Origin: an uncultured Clostridia bacterium
GTDB taxonomy: Bacteria; Bacillota; Clostridia; Christensenellales; CAG-314
DNA: 6,918 bases
NCBI GenBank assembly: GCA_937915515.1
Contig: CALGIK010000177.1
Coordinates: forward strand, 1 to 6,918
Reading direction: 5' to 3'
Of this stretch, positions 1 to 6,563 are shown one piece after another. Made by a program: the position numbers and the translations under genes. Every line of letters starts with the position of its first letter. Within the stretch, counting starts at the first letter, position 1. The notes beneath the pieces were generated by a model. It worked only from the letters and a program-made list of their open reading frames with translations, was not told the origin of the DNA and did no database searches.

Positions 1-559
1 TTTTTTGCATGAAGGAAATTTTTGCATGCACCACGGTACAATTTTGATAGATACGGATGTTGCAAGAATGGCGAGTGTGCTTAATGTAAGCGAAAAAAAG
101 TTAAGCGGCAAAGGAGTACAAAGCGTTGCTTCCCGTGTCGTCAATTTGCTAAGCTTAAATAAAGACATCAATAAAGAACAGCTTATTGTAGAGATAAAAC
201 AAAGCGCCGCCGATATTTACGGCTTAAACGTTGCCACCGCCGATTTAACAAAACTGACGTGGGAAGGACAAGAAGAATTTTATAAGAAAATACAGAGCCT
301 TGATTGGCTGTTTAACCGTGTGATTGATGCTTCCTTTACGGTAAAAAGCCAGCGTTTTGAATGGGGTTGTGTCGATATTGCATATAAAACCGATAATGGT
401 GTTATAGACGAAATACTCGTTTTTACAGACAGCCTTGACCCCCAAATTCAAATTTTAGCGCAGGAATTTTTAACGGGAAAAAACATAAACACAGTCACCT
501 CGCAAAAAAAAGAGATTAGCGATATAATACAACTGATTAAAGACGAAAATAATTTTTAG
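1..559 (+). CDS. lplA: Lipoate-protein ligase A, C-terminal part (5' end outside window)
   Basis: Cytoplasmic ligase that activates lipoate with ATP and attaches it to a lysine of lipoyl-domain proteins; the obvious target here is GcvH. The frame is already open at base 2 and 185 residues are visible. Family signatures, compared from memory with E. coli LplA, are a HHGT(I/L)LI segment (bases 29-49), the KKLxxKGxxSVxSRVxNL stretch (about 97-153), RFEWG, and VFTDSLDP in the C-terminal accessory domain. The catalytic lysine of the family sits a few residues before the first visible codon, so it is outside the window and its presence cannot be confirmed. An in-frame TTG at 5 and ATG at 26 are internal codons, not starts. 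The usual WxWNxGxSP motif of the C-terminal half is replaced by a WLFNRVIDASF segment. The stop lies 11 nt before lpdA, so the two are probably co-transcribed. A lipoate-scavenging role is inferred from family. Confidence 0.9.
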   Translation, partial: FLHEGNFCMHHGTILIDTDVARMASVLNVSEKKLSGKGVQSVASRVVNLLSLNKDINKEQLIVEIKQSAADIYGLNVATADLTKLTWEGQEEFYKKIQSLDWLFNRVIDASFTVKSQRFEWGCVDIAYKTDNGVIDEILVFTDSLDPQIQILAQEFLTGKNINTVTSQKKEISDIIQLIKDENNF

Positions 560-570
560 AGGAAAGATAA

Positions 571-1932
571 ATGGAAAACAATTTTGATGTATTGGTTATC
601 GGCGGCGGTCCGGCCGGTTACACTGCGGCAATCAATGCTGCGCAAAACGGTCTAACCGTTATTTTAGCAGAAATGTCAAAGATGGGAGGCACCTGCTTAA
701 ACCGCGGGTGTGTGCCTACAAAAGCTCTTATTCATAGCGGAGAGTTGATTGAGAGCGCAAAACAAATGGAAACGGCAGGCATAAACGTTAATTATGTGGG
801 TTATGATTTAAACAAAATATATGAGCGCCGGGATGAAATAGTAAACAAACTTCGTGAAGGTTTGACCAAATTTGTTTTGAGCAAAAAAATCGTGATAAAA
901 AACGGTTGCGCACAATTTGTTGACGCTAAAACCGTAAAAATTGACGAAGAAATTTTTACCGCAAAAAACATAATTATAGCTTCGGGCAGCGTCCCCGCAA
1001 CTTTGCCGATAACAGGCATCGAACACTGCGTTAACAGCGATTATTTTTTAGAAAACAAAAACGAAATACCGCAAAAAGTATTGATTGTCGGCGGCGGCGT
1101 AATAGGCGTTGAATTTGCCGAATTTATGCTTGCTTTAGGTAAAAACGTCACCATCGTCGAATACATGGAAAGACTTATCAGCAACATGGACAAAGACGTA
1201 TCAATACAATTAGCCATGGCTCTTAAAAAGAAAGGCGCTTTGATTTATACGGGAGCGGCGGTAAAACAGGTAGAAAAAACCGCAGAGGGTTATAAGGTAC
1301 ATTTTACCGATAAAAACGGCGAGCAAACAATAAACAGCGATATTGTTTTGGTCAGTACAGGTCGCAAAGCCAACATAAACAATCTTAATGCACAAGCAAT
1401 AGGTTTGGAAACCGTAAAGGGCTGCATTAAGGTGGATGAAAACTATAAAACAAATATAGACAATATTTATGCCATAGGCGACTGCATAGGCGGCATACAG
1501 TTAGCTCATTTTGCCGCAGCTCAGGGCGCTTTTGTTGCGGATAAAATTGCCAAAAAAGAAAGTCCCATAAATTTAAAGGTTATACCCGGTTGTATTTACA
1601 CTTCTCCCGAAATTGCCTCGGTAGGTATGACGCAGGCGGCGGCAGTGGAAAAGGGTATAGAAGTTGAAGTTGGCAAAACGCCTATGGGCGCAAACGTAAA
1701 GAGTTTAATAGCAGGCACTGAGCGCGGTTTTGTTAAAACGGTTTTTGAAAAACAAACAGGCAAGCTCTTGGGGGCGGTACTTTATTGCGACCGTGCTACG
1801 GATATCATAGGGCAATTATGCTTAGCAATTGCAAACGGGCTTACTCGCAAGGAGTTATTGAAGGTAATTCATCCTCATCCTACAGTAGAAGAAGCCGTCG
1901 GCGAAAGCGTTTTGGCAAGCATAAAAGACTGA
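571..1932 (+). CDS. lpdA: Dihydrolipoyl dehydrogenase (E3 / glycine cleavage L-protein)
   Basis: FAD flavoprotein that reoxidises dihydrolipoyl groups with NAD+; here most likely the L-protein of the GCS, though it could also serve 2-oxoacid dehydrogenases. The 453 residues match the short end of the family. Visible parts: FAD-binding GGGPAG (residues 11-16); redox-active disulfide Cys42/Cys47 in GGTCLNRGCVPTK; NAD-binding GGGVIG (174-179) followed by Glu181; second FAD motif YAIGD ending at Asp304; and the C-terminal dimerisation domain ending in HPHPTVEE, giving the catalytic pair His436 and Glu441. All catalytic residues are intact. The start is supported by AGAGGA at 558-563, which overlaps the lplA stop. 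No convincing terminator follows, so transcription may continue into gcvT. An E3-like paralogue with another disulfide substrate is unlikely given the neighbours. Confidence 0.96.
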   Translation: MENNFDVLVIGGGPAGYTAAINAAQNGLTVILAEMSKMGGTCLNRGCVPTKALIHSGELIESAKQMETAGINVNYVGYDLNKIYERRDEIVNKLREGLTKFVLSKKIVIKNGCAQFVDAKTVKIDEEIFTAKNIIIASGSVPATLPITGIEHCVNSDYFLENKNEIPQKVLIVGGGVIGVEFAEFMLALGKNVTIVEYMERLISNMDKDVSIQLAMALKKKGALIYTGAAVKQVEKTAEGYKVHFTDKNGEQTINSDIVLVSTGRKANINNLNAQAIGLETVKGCIKVDENYKTNIDNIYAIGDCIGGIQLAHFAAAQGAFVADKIAKKESPINLKVIPGCIYTSPEIASVGMTQAAAVEKGIEVEVGKTPMGANVKSLIAGTERGFVKTVFEKQTGKLLGAVLYCDRATDIIGQLCLAIANGLTRKELLKVIHPHPTVEEAVGESVLASIKD

Positions 1933-1993
1933 TTAAATTAAAAGAAATAATTAACAAAATATACGTTGCATGACGAAAACATATTAAAACTGA

Positions 1994-2008
1994 TACAAAA
2001 CGTTTGTA
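1994..2008. promoter_or_regulatory. Imperfect palindrome over the -35 region, possible operator
   Basis: The perfect 8-nt palindrome AAACGTTT (1998-2005) extends to TAC(A)AAACGTTTGTA if one unpaired A at 1997 is allowed. It overlaps the -35 hexamer of the gcvT promoter, where a repressor would block RNA polymerase. A central CG within A/T flanks resembles LacI/CcpA-family operators, but the outer bases do not fit a catabolite-responsive element well. The short length and AT bias make chance plausible. Confidence 0.25.
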
Positions 2009-2032
2009 CTTTTTATGCCGCTTTGTTATAAT
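2004..2032 (+). promoter_or_regulatory. Sigma-A-type promoter with extended -10, upstream of gcvT
   Basis: A perfect TATAAT at 2027-2032 is preceded by TG at 2024-2025 (TGn extended -10). A weak -35, TTGTAC at 2004-2009, lies 17 nt upstream. Transcription would start near 2038-2040, giving a leader of about 40 nt before the gcvT ATG at 2079. This suggests the gcvT-H-PA-PB genes have their own promoter in addition to any read-through from lpdA. The consensus match is seen directly; promoter activity is inferred. Confidence 0.7.
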
Positions 2033-2066
2033 GGACACGTAAAAACTATACAAATATTTTGTGTTT

Positions 2067-2071
2067 AGGAG
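2067..2071 (+). promoter_or_regulatory. Ribosome binding site that fixes the gcvT start
   Basis: AGGAG ends 7 nt before ATG at 2079. The frame is also open from a GTG at 2061, but that codon lies upstream of this site, has no good site of its own, and would add six residues not expected in the family. The 2079 start is preferred. Confidence 0.8.
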
Positions 2072-2078
2072 TGAGATT

Positions 2079-3161
2079 ATGGCTAAGAGAACACCGCTTT
2101 ACAACAATCATATAGCGCACGGCGGGAAAATGGTAGATTTTGCAGGGTACGAACTGCCTATTCAATACGAAACAGGCGTTATTGCCGAGCACAACGCCGT
2201 AAGAGAAGCAGCAGGACTGTTTGACGTATCGCATATGGGCGAGCTGGAACTTAAAGGGAAAGGCGCATTAGAAAGTTTGCAGCTTATTATGACAAACGAT
2301 TTTTCCGATATGGCAGACGGGCATGTGCGTTATACTATGATGCTTAACGAAAAGGGCGGACAAATAGACGACTTGTTGGTATATAGATTTAGTGCGGAGC
2401 ATTACTATTTGGTGGTTAATGCAAGCAATTGCGCTAAAGATGCCAGTTGGATAGAAAGCCATCTTTTGCCCAACACAACATTTAAAAATCTTTCCGATTC
2501 CATTGGTCAGGTTGCTTTACAAGGACCTAATTCACAAAAAATTATGTTAAAAATGGTTGACGAAAATGCTTTACCCGACAAATATTATACATTTAAGCAA
2601 AACAGCGCAATTTTAGGTATAAATTGTATAATAAGCCGTACGGGGTATACGGGAGAGGACGGATACGAAATATATTGCCCCGCAGAAAAAACAGCAGAAA
2701 TTTACGAAACCCTTTTGTCAACAGGTAAGGAATACGGTCTTATTCCTTGCGGTTTAGGCGCACGTGACACACTGCGTTTTGAAGCTGCTATGCCTTTATA
2801 CGGACATGAGCTTTCGGAGGAATTTTTAGCTACGGAAGTAGGCAATAATATTTTTATTAAAATGAATAAACCCAACTTTATCGGCAAGCAGGCACTTATT
2901 GACAACGCTCCCGTTTTTAAACGTAAAGGTGCGGAATTAATAGATAAAGGCATTGCTCGTGAAGGCAGCGACGTTTTTGACGCAAATAACGTTTTAATCG
3001 GAAAAGTTACGACAGGCACTATGAGTCCTTACTTAAAAAAGGCAATAGTTATGGTGCGTATCCAAAAAAGTTTTGAGGGCGAAGAGATTTTTATTGACGT
3101 CAGAGGCAAAAAATTAAAGGCAAAAATTATCAAAATGCCTTTCTATAAAAGAGCTTATTAA
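2079..3161 (+). CDS. gcvT: Aminomethyltransferase (glycine cleavage T-protein)
   Basis: Takes the aminomethyl group carried on lipoyl-GcvH, transfers the one-carbon unit to tetrahydrofolate as 5,10-methylene-THF and releases ammonia; cytoplasmic. The 360 residues are the normal length. Motifs in order: FAGYELPIQY (21-30), FDVSHMGE (48-55), GGQIDDLLVY (93-102) with the expected catalytic aspartate at Asp97 or Asp98, RTGYTGEDGYEIY (187-199), GLGARDTLRFEA (225-236) and PLYGHEL (239-245). The C-terminal barrel domain contains GTMSPYLKK and ends with a typical PFYKR tail. The segment after YGHEL, usually close to TPxEAGxGF, is here FLATEVGNNIF, a mild divergence outside the core motifs. It is the first gene of the gcvT-H-PA-PB operon, with gcvH starting 18 nt after its stop. 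Folate-dependent relatives such as sarcosine or dimethylglycine dehydrogenase domains are excluded by length and context. Confidence 0.96.
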   Translation: MAKRTPLYNNHIAHGGKMVDFAGYELPIQYETGVIAEHNAVREAAGLFDVSHMGELELKGKGALESLQLIMTNDFSDMADGHVRYTMMLNEKGGQIDDLLVYRFSAEHYYLVVNASNCAKDASWIESHLLPNTTFKNLSDSIGQVALQGPNSQKIMLKMVDENALPDKYYTFKQNSAILGINCIISRTGYTGEDGYEIYCPAEKTAEIYETLLSTGKEYGLIPCGLGARDTLRFEAAMPLYGHELSEEFLATEVGNNIFIKMNKPNFIGKQALIDNAPVFKRKGAELIDKGIAREGSDVFDANNVLIGKVTTGTMSPYLKKAIVMVRIQKSFEGEEIFIDVRGKKLKAKIIKMPFYKRAY

Positions 3162-3179
3162 TAAAAGGAGAATAAAAAA

Positions 3180-3536
3180 ATGGAAAATTTGCTGTTTAGT
3201 AAATCCCACGAATGGGTAAAAATTGAAGGAAACAAAGCCAAAATAGGTCTTAGCGATTATGCTCAACACGAATTAGGCGATATCGTTTATGTAAACTTGC
3301 CTTCTGTCGGCGACAAAGTTACAATAGGCGAGTCGTTTACCGATGTCGAATCGGTTAAGGCTGTCAGCGAAGTTTATAGTCCTGTCAGCGGCACAATTAC
3401 AGCCGTAAACGAAGAGCTTGAAAGTCAGCCTGAATTAATCAATAACGCTCCTTATGATGCATGGATTATCGTCGTCGAAGTAAGCGAAAAGGACGAACTA
3501 TTGACTAAGGAAGAATACGATAAGTTCTGCAAATAA
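3180..3536 (+). CDS. gcvH: Glycine cleavage system H-protein (lipoyl carrier)
   Basis: Small cytoplasmic shuttle protein whose lipoyl arm carries the aminomethyl intermediate from P- to T-protein and electrons to L-protein. The 118 residues form a single lipoyl domain, a little shorter than the more usual 125-130. The N-terminus SHEWVKIEG (9-17), then [17 protein letters not shown] (22-38), is typical of GcvH. Lys60 in ESVKAVSE is the lipoylation site (AAG at 3357-3359), and YSPVSG follows. The C-terminal sequence around [10 protein letters not shown] is also characteristic. AAGGAG at 3165-3170 supports the ATG at 3180. It should be the substrate of the ligase encoded at 1-559. A GcvH-like protein for another pathway is unlikely in this operon. 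Confidence 0.97.
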   Translation: MENLLFSKSHEWVKIEGNKAKIGLSDYAQHELGDIVYVNLPSVGDKVTIGESFTDVESVKAVSEVYSPVSGTITAVNEELESQPELINNAPYDAWIIVVEVSEKDELLTKEEYDKFCK

Positions 3537-3580
3537 AACAATCAGTTAACATTAATGATACTTAAAAGCAATAAAAAAGT

Positions 3581-3610
3581 AATTTGTCGGCTCTATTTTT
3601 CCGGCAAATT
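3581..3610 (+). other. 10-bp hairpin between gcvH and gcvPA
   Basis: Bases 3581-3590 (AATTTGTCGG) pair with 3601-3610 (CCGGCAAATT) over ten positions with one G-U wobble, around a 10-nt loop (CTCTATTTTT). It sits 8 nt upstream of the gcvPA ribosome binding site. It is followed by only a short T run (TTTT at 3609-3612 when stem bases are counted), so it is a poor full terminator. It could be an mRNA processing or stability element, a partial attenuator that tunes the H:P ratio, or a regulator of gcvPA translation. Structure is seen; function is inferred. Confidence 0.55.
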
Positions 3611-3629
3611 TTACGTATAAAGGAGAATT

Positions 3630-4940
3630 ATGAGTAAATATACCCCTCATACAAAGGAAGACTTGGAGGTAATGCTTAAAGCAGTCGGTGCAGTTAGCCT
3701 TGACGAATTGTATAAGGATGCACCTAAAGAGCTTATGGTTGAAGAGCTTAAACTTAACGAAGGCATGAGCCAAATGGCGGTGGAAAAAGCTTTTCAAAAA
3801 ATAACGGCGCAAAACAAGGTATATGATACAATTTTGCGCGGTTGCGGCGCATACGACCATTATATTCCCGCACCTGTTTCAGCTTTAATAGGCCGCAGCG
3901 AATTTTTAACGGCTTATACACCCTATCAGCCGGAAATTTCACAAGGCATTTTGCAAAGTATATTCGAATATCAAACACTTATGTGTGAGTTATCCGGCAT
4001 GGACGTTTCTAACGCCAGCGTATATGACGTGGGCACGGCGGTAGGTGAATCTATCATTATGTGCTGCGAGCGCAAAAACAAGGTAATTGTTGCGGGCGCT
4101 GTTAATCCGCAAACGGTAGCTGTCGCCAAAACTTATTGCAAAGCAGGCAATACTCAGATAGTAGAGATACAACCTAAAAACGGTATTGTTGATATTGAAG
4201 CATTAAAAGCCGCTATTGACACTGACACAGCATGCGTTATAGCGCAAAGCCCTAACTTTTTTGGTCTGATTGAGGATATGGGAGTTTTGGCGCAAATATC
4301 TCACGAAAAAGGCGCAAAATTTGTTTACATTTTTAATCCTATAGCGGCGACGGTATTAAAAACCCCGAAGGAATGCGGCGCAGACATCGCCGTTGCCGAA
4401 GGACAGCCTTTAGGTATGCCGTTGAGCTACGGCGGAGCATATTTAGGCATACTTACCTGTGACGAAAAAATGATAAGGAGAATGCCGGGCAGAGTTGTAG
4501 GACAAACCGTAGACAAAAACGGCAAAACGGCTTACGTTTTGACTTTGCAAGCGAGAGAGCAGCACATACGGCGCGAAAAAGCCTTATCCAGTATTTGTTC
4601 TAACCAAGCGCTGTGCGCTTTGACGGCGGTAATTTATCTTTCACTAGTAGGCAAAGAGGGTATGCGGCAGGTAGCCGATGCGTGTGTTTCTAAGGCGCAT
4701 TATTTAGCGCAACAATTATCGGCTGTTAAAGGCATAAAAATAAAATATCAAGGCGAATTTTTTAACGAATTTACCGTTGAAACCGATAAATACAACAAAG
4801 ACGCAACAAAAGCTTTGGACAAAGCAGGCATTTTAGGCGGACTTAAAATAAACGACACCGACAGCATATGGTGCGTGACAGAAAAAGCCGATAAAGCAAC
4901 TTTGGACGGCGTAGTCTCTATTTTTAAGGAGGTAAAATAA
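3630..4940 (+). CDS. gcvPA: Glycine dehydrogenase (decarboxylating) subunit 1
   Basis: Alpha subunit of the two-subunit P-protein found in many Bacillota and archaea. With GcvPB it forms the PLP enzyme that decarboxylates glycine and loads lipoyl-GcvH; this subunit lacks the PLP lysine. The 436 residues fit the usual 440-450. The start is typical (YTPHTKEDLEVML). Markers: FLTAYTPYQPEISQG (92-106), NASVYD (128-133), FFGLIED, GQPLGMPLSYGG (258-269), PGRVVGQTVD and IRREKALSSICSNQ (313-326). Several conserved positions differ from the family pattern as I recall it (RREKATSNICTNQ; SFGGPYLG; DG(A/G)TAxAEA after NASMY). AAAGGAG at 3619-3625 precedes ATG 3630 with a short 4-nt spacer. The stop overlaps the gcvPB start by one base. 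The frame is intact and the identification is secure. Confidence 0.95.
   Translation: MSKYTPHTKEDLEVMLKAVGAVSLDELYKDAPKELMVEELKLNEGMSQMAVEKAFQKITAQNKVYDTILRGCGAYDHYIPAPVSALIGRSEFLTAYTPYQPEISQGILQSIFEYQTLMCELSGMDVSNASVYDVGTAVGESIIMCCERKNKVIVAGAVNPQTVAVAKTYCKAGNTQIVEIQPKNGIVDIEALKAAIDTDTACVIAQSPNFFGLIEDMGVLAQISHEKGAKFVYIFNPIAATVLKTPKECGADIAVAEGQPLGMPLSYGGAYLGILTCDEKMIRRMPGRVVGQTVDKNGKTAYVLTLQAREQHIRREKALSSICSNQALCALTAVIYLSLVGKEGMRQVADACVSKAHYLAQQLSAVKGIKIKYQGEFFNEFTVETDKYNKDATKALDKAGILGGLKINDTDSIWCVTEKADKATLDGVVSIFKEVK
4926..4932 (+). promoter_or_regulatory. Full-consensus ribosome binding site for gcvPB inside the gcvPA end
   Basis: AAGGAGG lies within the last codons of gcvPA, 7 nt before the gcvPB ATG at 4940. 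The TAATG junction overlaps stop and start by one base. This arrangement favours translational coupling, suiting an equimolar alpha/beta enzyme. Confidence 0.85.
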
Positions 4941-6361
4941 TGCTGATTTTTGAAAAATCCGTTAAGGGTCGTGCCAGTATACAATTAGACAAACTTGACG
5001 TACCTCATTATGAGTTAAAAGCGCAAAAACGTAATGCACAAGCACGGCTGCCCGAAATTTCCGAACAAGACGCAGTAAGACATTATACGGAACTTAGCCG
5101 TAAGGCGCATGGAGTGGACAACGGCTTTTATCCTCTTGGCAGCTGCACAATGAAATACAATCCGCGTGTCAATGAAGTTATAGCAGCGGACAAAGCTTTT
5201 GCTAATATTCATCCTTTGCAAGAGGAGGAAACGGTAAAAGGCTGCACGCAAGTGATGGACGAATTATCCGACTACTTATGCGCAATTACCGGTATGGATG
5301 CCTTTACTTTGCAGCCTGCGGCGGGCGCTCACGGTGAGTTTACGGGTATTATGCTTATTAAAGCTTATCACATGAGCCGCAACGATACTTTGCGCACAAA
5401 AATTATCGTTCCCGACAGCGCTCACGGCACAAACCCCGCCAGCGCGCATATGTGCGATTTTGATATAGTCAGTGTGCCGAGTAACGCTCAAGGCGGAGTG
5501 GATATCGAAGAACTTAAGAAAGTTGTCGGTCCCGATACTGCCGGTTTAATGCTGACTAACCCAAATACCCTAGGTTTATTTGACAAAAACATTCTAAAGA
5601 TAACGGAAATTGTCCACAAGGCGGGCGGTTTATGTTATTATGACGGCGCTAACCTTAATGCTATAATGGGCGTTGTACGTCCGGGCGACATGGGTTTTGA
5701 CTGCATGCATTTAAATATTCACAAAACGTTTAGTACCCCTCACGGCGGCGGCGGACCGGGCGCAGGACCTGTAGGCTGCAAAAAATCTTTGGCAAGCTTT
5801 TTGCCTACGCCTGTTTTCGGAAAACTGCCCCAAGGCTATGACCCAAAAAAGAGCATAGGAAAGGTAAAGACTTTTTACGGCAATTTCTCTGTATTGGTAA
5901 AAGGTTTGGCATATATCAAAACACTGGGCAAGGAAGGCATAAAGGATGCCGCACAAAAGGCTGTATTAAACGCAAATTATTTGCTTTCGCTAGTTAAAAA
6001 GGATTACGATTTAGCTTATGACCGTATCTGCATGCACGAATTTGTTCTTTCTCTGCAAAAATTAAAGGACGAAACAGGCGTGTCGGCTATGGATGTGGCA
6101 AAAGCAATGCTTGATTACGGTATGCATCCGCCGACAATGTATTTCCCCTTAATCGTTCACGAAGCTCTTATGCTTGAGCCGACGGAAACGGAAAGCAGGG
6201 AAACATTAATTAAAGCCGCACAGGTGTTAAACACAATAAAGCAGCAAGCGGTAGCCGACTCAGCTTCACTTCACGACAGTCCTAAAACTACCATTATAGG
6301 CAGGGTAGACGAGGTACGTGCGGCACGTCAACCCGTATTAAAATACGATTTTTCTAAGTAA
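4940..6361 (+). CDS. gcvPB: Glycine dehydrogenase (decarboxylating) subunit 2
   Basis: Beta subunit of P-protein, holding the PLP cofactor that decarboxylates glycine and transfers the aminomethyl group to the lipoyl arm of GcvH. The 473 residues are near the usual 480-490. The N-terminus MLIFEKSVKGR is typical, then GFYPLGSCTMKYNPR (62-76). Further markers are SAHGTNPASAHM, NPNTLGLFD, YYDGANLNAIMG, and MHLNIHKTFSTPHGGGGPG, in which Lys262 (AAA at 5723-5725) is the PLP Schiff-base lysine. The C-terminal HPPTMYFP and MLEPTETESRETL complete the pattern. All core motifs are intact and closer to consensus than those of GcvPA. It is the last gene of the operon; a terminator hairpin follows within 60 nt. 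Confidence 0.97.
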   Translation: MLIFEKSVKGRASIQLDKLDVPHYELKAQKRNAQARLPEISEQDAVRHYTELSRKAHGVDNGFYPLGSCTMKYNPRVNEVIAADKAFANIHPLQEEETVKGCTQVMDELSDYLCAITGMDAFTLQPAAGAHGEFTGIMLIKAYHMSRNDTLRTKIIVPDSAHGTNPASAHMCDFDIVSVPSNAQGGVDIEELKKVVGPDTAGLMLTNPNTLGLFDKNILKITEIVHKAGGLCYYDGANLNAIMGVVRPGDMGFDCMHLNIHKTFSTPHGGGGPGAGPVGCKKSLASFLPTPVFGKLPQGYDPKKSIGKVKTFYGNFSVLVKGLAYIKTLGKEGIKDAAQKAVLNANYLLSLVKKDYDLAYDRICMHEFVLSLQKLKDETGVSAMDVAKAMLDYGMHPPTMYFPLIVHEALMLEPTETESRETLIKAAQVLNTIKQQAVADSASLHDSPKTTIIGRVDEVRAARQPVLKYDFSK

Positions 6362-6412
6362 TGGTATTTATCCGTTTAATTAAAAAAGCTTTTTAACAAG
6401 AAGTTTATAATT

Positions 6413-6440
6413 TTGCCCTGCTTTTTAGCAGGGTAATTTT
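6413..6440 (+). terminator. Rho-independent terminator of the gcv operon
   Basis: CCCTGCT (6416-6422) pairs with AGCAGGG (6427-6433) around a TTTT loop. A G-U and two U-A pairs extend the stem to ten pairs (6413-6422 with 6427-6436), and TTTT follows at 6437-6440. It starts 51 nt after the gcvPB stop. A second AT-only palindrome around AAAAAGCTTTTT (6383-6394) lies upstream but has no loop or GC stem and is unlikely to terminate alone. Confidence 0.85.
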
Positions 6441-6474
6441 AATCTAACTTAGTGTAAACCAATTAACAGTTAAA

Positions 6475-6517
6475 CCTATAAAACAATTAACAAAACAACA
6501 AAAATCGAATTTATAGG
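6475..6517. repeat. 8-bp inverted repeat with A-rich loop, plus a 9-nt direct repeat
   Basis: CCTATAAA (6475-6482) is the exact reverse complement of TTTATAGG (6510-6517), with a 27-nt A-rich spacer. CAATTAACA occurs twice, at 6460-6468 and 6484-6492, exactly 24 nt apart. The region is so AT-rich that chance is a real possibility. It may form part of the leader or control region of the LysM gene, or be simple spacer. Confidence 0.3.
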
Positions 6518-6539
6518 GAATAAATTTAATATTCTTTTT

Positions 6540-6545
6540 TATACT
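6540..6545 (+). promoter_or_regulatory. Possible -10 element near the LysM gene
   Basis: TATACT matches TATAAT at five of six bases, but no -35 hexamer lies 16-18 nt upstream. It ends only 18 nt before the ATG at 6564, so the leader would be very short. An alternative-sigma promoter cannot be judged by eye. Weak call. Confidence 0.2.
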
Positions 6546-6563
6546 ACAAAAAAGGATATAAAT

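Noticed and set aside
5..28. TTG at 5 or ATG at 26 as a true start of the ligase
   Set aside because: The frame is open to the left edge and the residues before HHGT fit the middle of LplA, so the gene begins outside the window.
1785..1973. 62-codon + strand frame at the end of lpdA
   Set aside because: It is an alternative frame over the conserved E3 C-terminus, with no ribosome site and no recognisable product.
1933..1975. Possible terminator after lpdA
   Set aside because: Only short AT-only complementarity (TTAATT-like) is present, with no GC stem and no T run after it.
2702..3019. 105-codon open frame on the minus strand
   Set aside because: It lies wholly inside gcvT, has no recognisable motif, and gcvT is clearly the real gene.
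3546..3574. Possible internal promoter between gcvH and gcvPA (TTAACA as -35)
   Set aside because: No acceptable -10 hexamer lies 16-18 nt downstream.
3552..3860. 102-codon minus-strand frame crossing the gcvH-gcvPA gap
   Set aside because: It overlaps the conserved gcvPA N-terminus and the hairpin, its composition is unlike a real protein, and no family is recognisable.
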